From: Alphaproteobacteria bacterium
GTDB lineage: Bacteria > Pseudomonadota > Alphaproteobacteria > Caulobacterales > Hyphomonadaceae
Length of the DNA: 64,000 nt
Direction of reading: 5' to 3'
Assembly: GCA_018830285.1 (NCBI GenBank)
Contig: JAHJSB010000048.1
Location: 1 to 64,000, forward strand
Shown here: piece after piece, positions 54,555-61,947 of the stretch
Numbering within the stretch: the stretch's first letter is position 1
Layout: each line of letters begins with the position of its first letter
Notes under the pieces: generated by a model
Database searches by the model: none
What the model was told of the DNA's origin: nothing
The model's input: the letters and a program-made list of their open reading frames with translations, nothing else
Made by a program: the position numbers and the translations under genes

Positions 54555-57134
54555 ATGCTCAGACGTTTCCGAGATACGATCACGCTCTTCATCGTGAGTA
54601 CCATCATCGCCTACTTTCCAACCGCTCTGGCGGAGCCCCGTGCCTTTGGGCTTGATGACCTCCTTCACATGGAAGGGCTGGGTGCTGCCGGTGCCGACCC
54701 GCAAGGTAAGTGGATGATGGTCGAAAAGATCCGACCTTATGACGGGATCACCGATTACAGCTTTCGGACCTATGCTTACCAGAAAAGTGGTCATCAGATA
54801 TGGAGATACGATATGCGGGCAGGCGGCGAGCCTGAACGGCTTCCGGGCCTTGATCCGGAGCCGCACACCTATCTCCAGGGCTTTTCACCTTGGGGCAAGT
54901 ATCTCCTGCTGATGCAGTACCATTCGGGTGCGCTATCGATGCTTGCTTATGAGATGGATAGTGAGACGGTTCGGACGTTCAAGAAGACGCCCGCGTTCAG
55001 CCGTTCAGGTGAGCATAATCCCGTCTGGATCAGCGACACGGCCTTTGTATTCGCAGCGCTTCCGGACGGGGACCTGCCGGCCACTACGAGTGTGCGCGCG
55101 AGAACCGGAAAGGCATTGGCCAAGGGTTGGAGGGACGCCTGGAGTGGAGAAGCGGCGACAGCTGTCGAAGTACGTACTTATGCGGAGGATCAGTCAAATC
55201 AACCCGAAGCCGGAGAACTGGTCGTCGCAGATGCCGACACAGGCCGTGTCGAAGTGCTCGCTGAGGGGCTCTATGCAGACCTTCGTGTGTCACCTGACCA
55301 GAGGTGGCTTGCTGGTCTGGCGGTATCGAAACCGCGACCGGCCGATCCCGATCGACTGCTTGACCGCGAACCGCGCCGTTACAAGCTGGTTATGTTTGAT
55401 CTCGAGACCCGGCGGGAAGTCCGTCTGGCCGAGAATCTCGAATTCTATCCCTATACGATTACCTGGTCACCGGATAGCCGACGCCTCGCCGCCTATGGCT
55501 GGGAGCGCGACAAAGATGCGGCAGAAGGCAGATTTCATGTCATCGATATCGCGTCGGGTTCCGTTACCCGTTATGACCATCCTGGGCTCGATCTCGTCTC
55601 TGAGCGTGAACGCGGATGGCGGCAAAGGCCGGAACGAGCCCTTTTTATCGGTGACAGGTTGGCCGTATTTGCGCGGCGCGCGGCTGCAGGATCTGATCCG
55701 GGCGGCACATTCACCGATCGCAATTTCATGCAGACCGGACTTGGCCGGGCTGATTGGTACACCCTCGCAAGGGATGGCAAAGTACACAATCTGACAGCTT
55801 CGCTGTCGGATGTGTCTGGCATTCCGGTCCATGCAGGCCCTGGCCACGTCACGCTAAAGGCCGCTGATGGCGTCTATCGCTATTACAGGGATGGAGGTGT
55901 GCGCCGACTAAGCCCGAACCTCGATGGGCAGCTGCAGATGCTGACGCCTGGCACATTTGCAACGCGTAGCAGCGTCATCCGGCCGGAATTCAGCACTGAG
56001 GCACTTTTCTCCGTGACTGGAGCGGGAGTAGCCAGGATACTCATGCTGGATCTGCGGGAAGATCAAACCGTATCGCCGGTCCTGATCGACGCGCCGAACA
56101 GCCAAGCCTCTCCTCTGGCCGGAAGTCTTGCCGCCGGGACCGTGCTGTTTCGAACGGAGAATGGGGCCCAGTCGCATCTGTTTCTTGCGCGCTCAGGCTC
56201 GCAACGGCGTCCCAAGGAGATCATGCGCATCAATTCGCATATGGCAGGACTCGATTTCGGTGAGTGGAGAATTTTGTCCTACAGCTTAGCGGATCCTGAA
56301 GGCCTCCTGAAAAACCAGACCGTGGAGAGCTGTATCCTTCTGCCTCCGGACTTCGATCCGCATGCGCCGCCACCTTTAGTCGTGGATATTTATCCCGATA
56401 TCGGGCCGACTTGCCGCAAGGGAGGACCGAAACTTGCCTATCCGGATCCGGATTCGCCTTACGTATGGGCCAGCAAAGGCTATGCGTACGCGCGGCTTAC
56501 GACCCCGCGAGAGCTGATCCGCACTGACGAGGGGCCGATTGCCGGAATGGATGAGGTCATTGGAGCGGGGGTCGATGCCATTCTCAAGGAGAGACTCGCC
56601 GATCCAGAGCGTATCGCGCTTTACGGGTTCAGTCAGGGCGGCGTATCTGCGCTCTACGTGGCGGCTCATTCAGATCGATACAAAGCAGTGATCGCGGCAA
56701 ATAGCTGGGCAGATCTGTTCAGTAACTATTTCGGGCCCGCCGGAGTGTATTCCTACCTGTATGGATCCTTTGGGGCGTTCGGCCGGTATGATGCAACCAG
56801 CGGCAGCGATTTCGGTATCGGCCGTACGCCCTTTCAGGATCCGGAAGTCTATTATCGCAATTCGCCCGTATTCCTCGCACCACAGATCGATATTCCCGTC
56901 CTCCTTCTCCATTCCGACATGGACGAATTCTCAATGTCACAATTCGACGAAATGTATGGCGCACTGTTCCGGGCGGGAAAGGATGCCCGCTACGTCCGGT
57001 ATTGGGGCGAGGGCCATGGCCCATCGGGGCGAGCAAATATAAGGGACATGTGGGAACGGTTTGACCAGTTTCTCAGTGACACCCATGTTGCACCTGAGAA
57101 TGGTGCTATGCCTGCCTGTCAGGCGTGTCGATGA
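54555..57134 (+). CDS. S9 family lasso-peptide isopeptidase (Atxe2-like)
   Basis: This is a secreted prolyl-oligopeptidase-fold hydrolase, 859 residues from the ATG at 54555, which gives a signal peptide MLRRFRDTITLFIVSTIIAY ending at ALAEP; a frame start at 54477 lies 4 bp after the receptor stop. The propeller covers about 60-560. The catalytic triad is Ser693 in GFSQGGVS, Asp790 in LLHSDMDEFSMSQ and His821 in WGEGHGPSG. It should open the isopeptide bond of the imported lasso peptide in the periplasm. The last 29 bp overlap the cyclase gene on the other strand. It is longer than characterised Atxe2-type enzymes. Confidence 0.9.
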   Translation: MLRRFRDTITLFIVSTIIAYFPTALAEPRAFGLDDLLHMEGLGAAGADPQGKWMMVEKIRPYDGITDYSFRTYAYQKSGHQIWRYDMRAGGEPERLPGLDPEPHTYLQGFSPWGKYLLLMQYHSGALSMLAYEMDSETVRTFKKTPAFSRSGEHNPVWISDTAFVFAALPDGDLPATTSVRARTGKALAKGWRDAWSGEAATAVEVRTYAEDQSNQPEAGELVVADADTGRVEVLAEGLYADLRVSPDQRWLAGLAVSKPRPADPDRLLDREPRRYKLVMFDLETRREVRLAENLEFYPYTITWSPDSRRLAAYGWERDKDAAEGRFHVIDIASGSVTRYDHPGLDLVSERERGWRQRPERALFIGDRLAVFARRAAAGSDPGGTFTDRNFMQTGLGRADWYTLARDGKVHNLTASLSDVSGIPVHAGPGHVTLKAADGVYRYYRDGGVRRLSPNLDGQLQMLTPGTFATRSSVIRPEFSTEALFSVTGAGVARILMLDLREDQTVSPVLIDAPNSQASPLAGSLAAGTVLFRTENGAQSHLFLARSGSQRRPKEIMRINSHMAGLDFGEWRILSYSLADPEGLLKNQTVESCILLPPDFDPHAPPPLVVDIYPDIGPTCRKGGPKLAYPDPDSPYVWASKGYAYARLTTPRELIRTDEGPIAGMDEVIGAGVDAILKERLADPERIALYGFSQGGVSALYVAAHSDRYKAVIAANSWADLFSNYFGPAGVYSYLYGSFGAFGRYDATSGSDFGIGRTPFQDPEVYYRNSPVFLAPQIDIPVLLLHSDMDEFSMSQFDEMYGALFRAGKDARYVRYWGEGHGPSGRANIRDMWERFDQFLSDTHVAPENGAMPACQACR

Positions 57135-58941
57135 TCCTTGTCCAGGTGCGTAACCAGGCTTCAATTGCGTATGTGACAAGGAGACTGCGACCGAGCCTGT
57201 GAATGCTTAGATTTTCGCGGCGTGTCATCCTCTCAAGTTCATCCCTGTCCATGAGACCAAGCTCTGCGAGTACGCCGGAGCGGAGAGTATTCGCGAGCGT
57301 TTCAGAGTTGGATTCGAGAAATTCCATGAAATAACTGGACGCGCTTCCTTTTGTCATTCTGCGCCCAATGCTGTCAGGTATCCTACCTGAGAAAGCCTGG
57401 CGCACGAGGCCGCGGCTCTCACCGTTCGCCAAAAGCAGCGAGACAGGCAGCCGCAGGCAGAGCTCCATGAGAGGCTGGGAGATGAGAGGATGAACAACCG
57501 CCACAGTGTCGGGTCGCGTCGCGGAATCTGAAACCTGCACCATATGCTGTAGGGAGCTTACCTGCAGGAATTTGGCAGGCGGCAACCCTTTTGCGTTTCT
57601 GACCCATTCCGGCAAACTACCGTCCACGCTGGCGCCGGCGTCGACATGTTCTGACATCGCCTCCTGCCGGTGGCGGAAGGCAGATTGCATGACGCTTTCG
57701 CGTCGACCAAGAAGAAGGGCGGGCAGGCAAGCGTACAAGACGTCCCATATCGATCGCTGGGAGAGACGTGACGCGCGGAGCAGGGCAGGCAGTGTACCTG
57801 CAAACAAGCCATGGGTCAGTATGTAGTCGGCGAATGCCAGGGGTGTCCTGCGCTCCAGGAAGAGATGATCGCCCCCCTGGCCGGTGAATAGCGCCGCGTG
57901 CTCGCCCGGAGAAATCCTTCCTGCCTGCGAGGGCGCTTCGCCGATAAAGGACCTGTAGGGCCGGGCCGTTGGAGGATGAGTTGCCACATTCGGCAGGACG
58001 CTGTTTGGACGAACACGTATGGTTTCAAGCGGAACATCTGCAAGGGCCGCTGCGGACTTCGCATGGCTTTCTTCCGACAGGTCGCCAGATTCAAGGCGAT
58101 AATGTATTGCCCCTACATTTCGCCCTCGTTCAGCGTTGGCGAGACATGCAAGCACAATAGCTGAATCAAGCCCGCCCGAAAGACTTACATCGACTCTGTC
58201 GAAGCGCGATGCCCACGCCTTAACAACCATCTGGCTGGTCTCCAATAGCCGACGTGCTGCTTCCTTCTGGTCTGGTAACAAGACATCAGCGGCAAAATCT
58301 CTTGGGTCCCAGGCTAGCTCTGTCATTGTACGGGAGGACGTGACCACAAGCCGCTCGCCGCCCAACAACTCCCTGACTTCGTTGAGGCCGGTCTCACCCG
58401 TCTGAACTTTGTCATAGATGACCAGTTTCGAGATGAAGTCACGATTCAGGGTAAAGGCGGACCTGTCGATGAAGTGGCAATCCTGAAGATGGGAGAAAAC
58501 GAGTGTGACCCCACACTGATCGGCATGGAAACAGGGTAGGGAGGCGCTCGGATCCCTGACAATGACAAAATGATCGCCACAATCGAGGAAGCTTATATAG
58601 CTTCCCCAATAATCCCTTAGGAGTGCATCACCGCGTGAGCGGCAGATGCGGGATGAAAAGGGAGGGCCGCTTGCCGCGATGTCAGGCGCTGACAGCGATT
58701 TACCGAACCTGTCGAACAGGCTGCCGAAGATGGCGCCTCCGACACCGTCGGGTGAGCTGGGCAAGACAAGGATATTACCGTCGCAGGGCAAGCGGGAGAA
58801 GTCAAAAAGTTCGAGGCCTGGCCGCGTAAAGTGGGGGTGCGGTGCAAGGCCACCTTTCTCCATCCGTAAGCGGATATCCGTCACCAGATCGGCCGCCGCT
58901 GGGTCTTTTTCTTCCCAGATCATGGCAAAATAGGAAAGCAT
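57106..58941 (-). CDS. Lasso-peptide cyclase, asparagine synthetase-like (C protein)
   Basis: This is the ATP-dependent macrolactam synthetase, 611 residues. It activates the Asp/Glu side chain of the core as an AMP ester and joins it to Gly1. The N-terminal glutaminase-like domain begins MLSYFAMIWEEKDP and lacks the Cys2 nucleophile of true asparagine synthetase. The ATP-pyrophosphatase loop is VSLSGGLDSAIVLACL (SGGLDS at 255-260). FTGQGGDHLFLERR and a C-terminal KGSASSYFMEFLE are other family features. It starts 12 bp after the B gene, without a clear ribosome site, which suggests coupling. Confidence 0.94.
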   Translation of the reverse strand: MLSYFAMIWEEKDPAAADLVTDIRLRMEKGGLAPHPHFTRPGLELFDFSRLPCDGNILVLPSSPDGVGGAIFGSLFDRFGKSLSAPDIAASGPPFSSRICRSRGDALLRDYWGSYISFLDCGDHFVIVRDPSASLPCFHADQCGVTLVFSHLQDCHFIDRSAFTLNRDFISKLVIYDKVQTGETGLNEVRELLGGERLVVTSSRTMTELAWDPRDFAADVLLPDQKEAARRLLETSQMVVKAWASRFDRVDVSLSGGLDSAIVLACLANAERGRNVGAIHYRLESGDLSEESHAKSAAALADVPLETIRVRPNSVLPNVATHPPTARPYRSFIGEAPSQAGRISPGEHAALFTGQGGDHLFLERRTPLAFADYILTHGLFAGTLPALLRASRLSQRSIWDVLYACLPALLLGRRESVMQSAFRHRQEAMSEHVDAGASVDGSLPEWVRNAKGLPPAKFLQVSSLQHMVQVSDSATRPDTVAVVHPLISQPLMELCLRLPVSLLLANGESRGLVRQAFSGRIPDSIGRRMTKGSASSYFMEFLESNSETLANTLRSGVLAELGLMDRDELERMTRRENLSIHRLGRSLLVTYAIEAWLRTWTRIIDTPDRQA

Positions 58942-58953
58942 CGCGTGTGGATT

Positions 58954-59676
58954 CTAAACGGACATGATTTTTCTGTATTCTGAGACGTGACCCAAATGGT
59001 CATTGAGCACTATGCCGTCATGTTCGATCCAGCAATGGGCACTGAAAGGTAGCGGTCTCACGCCGAACTCCCAGTTGGCGCTTATGCCCATCAGGGACAG
59101 AAATTTGAGAAGGACAAGACTCCGGAAAAAGCAGGCTTCATGGCTGGTGAAGACGTAGGGCGTGAAGCTGTGAAAACGCCGTGTCAGTTCCAAGACATAA
59201 TCCTTTGAGCAATGCGATGGAGCGACGGCTGCCCATTTTCTGGCGGAGGCGAGCGTTTGCTTCAGGTGAGAAGTCCGTCTGACATGAGTTGCTACCGCAA
59301 ACGCAAGTAGAAAGGCGGTCATGGTTCGCCAATGCATGAGCGGTTCTGCACATGGCGACAAGTCGTATAGCGACGTATGAGGATTCGGCCGGATCGGACG
59401 GTTCAGGTCGGGCCCCTCAGGCTGATGGTGCGTGATCAGGTTCATGTCGAGAAGGCGTCGCGCAAATCGGACAGCCGCTGCTGATAATGATGAACACTCG
59501 CAAGCCCCACAGATTTCGGCAAACCAATCGGATTGTTGGCCAGTGAACCGGAAGTAGCGATCCGTACTGCAGTCAAGCAGAATGTAAGACGTTTTGAATT
59601 CGCACACGTAGACATCCGGGCTCAGGGAGTAACTGCGTCTCAGGAATGGCAGGTCTTGGGCGGATGCAGGTTGCAT
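58954..59676 (-). CDS. Lasso-peptide leader peptidase, fused B1-B2 (RRE plus transglutaminase-like)
   Basis: The 240-residue B protein binds and removes the leader. The start at 59676 (MQPASAQDLPFLRRSYSLS) is preferred, because the frame start at 59727 would place the N terminus inside a strong hairpin. Residues 10-85 are a PqqD-like leader-recognition element (YVCEFKTSYILLDCSTDRYFRFTG, core Leu-Asp-x-x-x-Asp-Arg-Tyr). Residues 110-240 are the transglutaminase-like protease with Cys182 (HEACFFRSL), His214 (SAHCWIEHDG) and Asp226 (VLNDHLG). The fused form is the rule in proteobacterial lasso clusters. Confidence 0.93.
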   Translation of the reverse strand: MQPASAQDLPFLRRSYSLSPDVYVCEFKTSYILLDCSTDRYFRFTGQQSDWFAEICGACECSSLSAAAVRFARRLLDMNLITHHQPEGPDLNRPIRPNPHTSLYDLSPCAEPLMHWRTMTAFLLAFAVATHVRRTSHLKQTLASARKWAAVAPSHCSKDYVLELTRRFHSFTPYVFTSHEACFFRSLVLLKFLSLMGISANWEFGVRPLPFSAHCWIEHDGIVLNDHLGHVSEYRKIMSV

Positions 59677-59698
59677 GTGCTCTATCTCTTCGGCAAAA

Positions 59699-59724
59699 GC
59701 GGGGGCGCAACATTGCGCCCCCGC
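59699..59724 (-). terminator. Perfect 12-bp hairpin between lasso A and B genes (attenuator)
   Basis: GCGGGGGCGCAA (59699-59710) and TTGCGCCCCCGC (59713-59724) are exact reverse complements with only two bases between. On the minus strand the stem is followed by TTTT. It lies in the 63-bp gap after the precursor stop. It should stop most transcripts or protect the precursor mRNA, giving much more precursor than enzyme. Confidence 0.85.
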
Positions 59725-59739
59725 CATGGTTTACCGGGC

Positions 59740-59877
59740 CTATTCGCGGCTATTGACGCTGCCCTGGTTGAACTCGTCACCGAGGGGACCGATCCCACGT
59801 GTTTCCACGCTGACCGATCCAAGTTCGATGGGCTCGAACTCTTCATCCCGATAGCGGTCTTCTGTCTGGGTATTCAT
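59740..59877 (-). CDS. Lasso-peptide precursor (A)
   Basis: This is a 45-residue precursor. ATG at 59877 follows AAAGGAGAATTAGTC, a strong ribosome site; an upstream in-frame start at 59970 lies in the promoter. The leader is MNTQTEDRYRDEEFEPIELG then SVSVETR (27 residues), with Thr26 at position -2 and an IELG..S.ET(R) end like astexin leaders. The core is GIGPLGDEFNQGSVNSRE. Gly1 is the ring amine. Glu8 (8-residue ring, as in caulosegnins) or Asp7 is the ring acid. The unmodified lasso form has a hand-computed monoisotopic mass of 1856.87 Da. Neighbouring B and C genes make the call firm. Confidence 0.9.
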   Translation of the reverse strand: MNTQTEDRYRDEEFEPIELGSVSVETRGIGPLGDEFNQGSVNSRE

Positions 59878-59928
59878 GACTAATTCTCCTTTCGGTTTGA
59901 GGGATGTCGCTGGCCGGGCGACAAGTAG

Positions 59929-59957
59929 AAAATGCATCCAATCTAAAATTGAGTCAA
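59929..59957 (-). promoter_or_regulatory. Candidate promoter of the lasso A-B-C operon
   Basis: On the minus strand TTGACT (59957-59952) is followed after 17 bases by CATTTT (59934-59929), a good -35 with a weak -10. Transcription would start about 45 bases before the precursor ATG. The surrounding 197-bp gap to the TPR gene is AT-rich and holds no other gene. Confidence 0.4.
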
Positions 59958-60074
59958 CGCTTCGAAACATGAAAAATCGTTTATAAAACAGGATACTAAG
60001 CGTGCTTTTTTCTCCGCCACCAGCTTATCTCGCGGTGTCGCTCAAGCGCTCATATTCAATCCGGTTCGATAACC

Positions 60075-61502
60075 CTATTTTCTCGAACCGGGCTCCTGGC
60101 TTTCTTCCAGGCAGCGGTCTGCGAGATCCATCTGCGTGGCGGGCAAGGGGCCGTCATCGCCAAGGCGCGCCAGCGCGACCGGAACTGGTGATTGGCGCAA
60201 GAGTGCGGCTGCCTTCTTACTGTCTCCCCGCTTCAGTGCCTTGTCGGCGCGCGACAGGGCATAATAGGCGCGGGTATACGGATCGACTTGAAACAGCGCC
60301 GGCGAACTGATGGCCGAGGCAAATCCTCTATCCGGCGTCTGCCAGCCCGGCCCATAGGTTTCAGCAAGATAGCGTTCGGGGTTGTCAGGGATGTTACAGG
60401 TCCGGCCCTTGAAATTTACCGCCTTCAGCCCGAACGGCGTGAACCGCCAGGCCACATCACCATTGGCCCGCCCAAGGCCGCACTCCAGGCGGCCACCTTT
60501 GGGTTCATAAATAAATATGTCGACACTGATCCCCAGCAAAGTGAGAGCAAAATACCGGTCCCCCGGACGTGCGCGTCGGGCAAGACAAAGATCGGGATGC
60601 TCGCGAATTATCCGTGCCACATCTTCCATTCCGTCCGGGCTGGCGAGTATGCCGATATCCACATCACGATCATGCGCCAGTGGCTGGCCAGAACGGTAGA
60701 ACCCGAGCAAGGTGCCTGCTGCGAGGAAGAAGGGAATTCCGGCAGCTTCCAGGATTTCGGCCATGCAGTCTAGCGCGTCGACCGCCCCTTCTGTGCTGAA
60801 GCAGGCAAGCGGATGGCTGGATTCTGGGCCGCGCCGCAGCGATACGGCGCTTTGCTTGTGATAGAGGGCTTCACGAAAATCTCCCGACTCATATCGCGCT
60901 CGGGCGAGGCAGTCATGGACCTTTGCGACGCCCGGTAGCCTGGCTGCGTACCTGGTGATGAAGGCGATCGCAGCGGACGCGCGATGCGCGTCAAGAAGCG
61001 CTGCGGCGCAGCTGGTAAAGAGGCGGGCTGCAGGCTGCCCGCTGCTGCAAAGGCGTACCAGCGCATCTGCGGCCTGTTCGAGAGCGTGGATGCGCTCCTC
61101 CTCGACTGGAGTGATGTCTGCGATCGATTGCCAGGATACCCACGCGTCCCGGCTTGCTGACGTGACTGCTCGGAAGGCTGCAAGCGCCTCGTCGCGCTTA
61201 TCAAGCGCATCGAGGGCAAGGCCCCGTCCATGCTGCGCCTGCGACTCTGTAGGATCGAGACCCAGAACCTCATTGAAACAGGCCAGAGCCATGTCCGCCT
61301 GTCCGGCGCGCAACCAGGCTGTTGCGAGCGATAGCACAATGGGAATACGCCCTGGCTGAAGGCGACTGGCTAGCCGCAGGGAAGGGATAGCATCACCTGG
61401 CCGCCCTGCTGCCAGGCATTGCTGGCCCGCGCGCAGGCATTCCTGCCAGGTGGCGGCCATGGCCGGTCGTTCCAGATCCGATCCTGCCGTGCGAGGGTTC
61501 AT
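60075..61502 (-). CDS. TPR-repeat protein with LicD/fukutin-like nucleotidyltransferase domain
   Basis: This is a 475-residue protein, taken from ATG 61502 (MNPRTAGSDLERPAMAATWQ) after GAGAGG. Residues 15-230 are tetratricopeptide-like repeats (AGQQCLAAGRPGDAIPSLRLASRLQPG, LRAGQADMALACFNEVLGLDP). Residues 240-420 resemble LicD/FKRP phosphotransferases: GIPFFLAAGTLLGFYRSGQPLAHDRDVDIGI, keyed by Gly-Thr-Leu-Leu-Gly and Asp-x-Asp-Val-Asp-Ile. It transcribes toward the lasso genes and ends 197 bp before the precursor. It could modify the peptide or a surface glycan; the first would be new for this type of locus. No signal peptide. Confidence 0.78.
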   Translation of the reverse strand: MNPRTAGSDLERPAMAATWQECLRAGQQCLAAGRPGDAIPSLRLASRLQPGRIPIVLSLATAWLRAGQADMALACFNEVLGLDPTESQAQHGRGLALDALDKRDEALAAFRAVTSASRDAWVSWQSIADITPVEEERIHALEQAADALVRLCSSGQPAARLFTSCAAALLDAHRASAAIAFITRYAARLPGVAKVHDCLARARYESGDFREALYHKQSAVSLRRGPESSHPLACFSTEGAVDALDCMAEILEAAGIPFFLAAGTLLGFYRSGQPLAHDRDVDIGILASPDGMEDVARIIREHPDLCLARRARPGDRYFALTLLGISVDIFIYEPKGGRLECGLGRANGDVAWRFTPFGLKAVNFKGRTCNIPDNPERYLAETYGPGWQTPDRGFASAISSPALFQVDPYTRAYYALSRADKALKRGDSKKAAALLRQSPVPVALARLGDDGPLPATQMDLADRCLEESQEPGSRK

Positions 61503-61699
61503 GGCAGCCTCTCGCCTGTGAGCGGGCTGAGGGGCGGGAAAGGTACGCGGCAGGGCGGCGTCGCCGCCGGCACTTCGCAATCCGACCGGCAATACCCTGT
61601 GAGCGCGTTCGGCGGTCTATTCGGATCAGGGGTTCTTTCTGTGAACATGGCTCTCGCGCGGTGAATGTGCTTGGCATCGCAAGCAAAATGCATGTCGCT

Positions 61700-61718
61700 G
61701 CCTGAAGCGGCTTCAGGC
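61700..61718. promoter_or_regulatory. 19-bp perfect palindrome, candidate LuxR operator
   Basis: GCCTGAAGC (61700-61708) and GCTTCAGGC (61710-61718) are exact reverse complements around one central base. Size and the CTG...CAG layout resemble lux-type boxes. It lies between the divergent TPR-LicD and luxR genes, about 200 bp from the TPR start and 240 bp from luxR. No T run follows, so it is not a terminator. Confidence 0.4.
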
Positions 61719-61838
61719 CGTTGTCAGTCCTGTTGCTTACCGTCCCGCCGGAAGATCCCGTTCGCTGTAATTTGCGGATCGGCACGTGATCATGAGCGGT
61801 ATTGAATTGTGCCCCATTAAACCATAGGTAGGAAATTT

Positions 61839-61931
61839 ATGCAACATGACATGCGTGCTCCGGTACGTCGGCGCCCCCTGCTGATCCGGGGGCCGGATGT
61901 TTCGGCGGCGCCAGGTAAAAGAGGTTATTAA
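61839..61931 (+). CDS. Possible 30-residue upstream ORF before luxR
   Basis: The ATG at 61839 follows ATAGGTAGGAAATTT, a better ribosome site than that of luxR itself. It encodes MQHDMRAPVRRRPLLIRGPD then VSAAPGKRGY and stops 16 bp before the luxR ATG. The product is basic and has no known motif. It may be a leader peptide that sets luxR translation or a chance frame. Confidence 0.3.
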   Translation: MQHDMRAPVRRRPLLIRGPDVSAAPGKRGY

Positions 61932-61947
61932 GAGCGAGACAGGTTCC

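Larger units (their letters stand above)
61503..61947. other. Divergent intergenic region between the TPR-LicD and luxR genes
   Basis: This 445-bp stretch contains a 19-bp palindrome and a short upstream open frame, both listed separately. The 61760-61835 part is AT-richer and should hold the luxR promoter. Nothing else with coding character was seen. Confidence 0.5.

Noticed and set aside
59878-59970. N-terminal extension of the lasso precursor to 59970
   Set aside because: The extension lies over the candidate promoter, while the ATG at 59877 has a strong ribosome site and gives a normal 27-residue leader.
60002-60310. 102-codon plus-strand frame near the lasso promoter
   Set aside because: Mostly antisense to the end of the TPR-LicD gene; the rest covers AT-rich promoter DNA.
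61700-61718. Palindrome read as a transcription terminator
   Set aside because: No T run follows on either strand and it lies between divergent starts, so an operator is the better reading.
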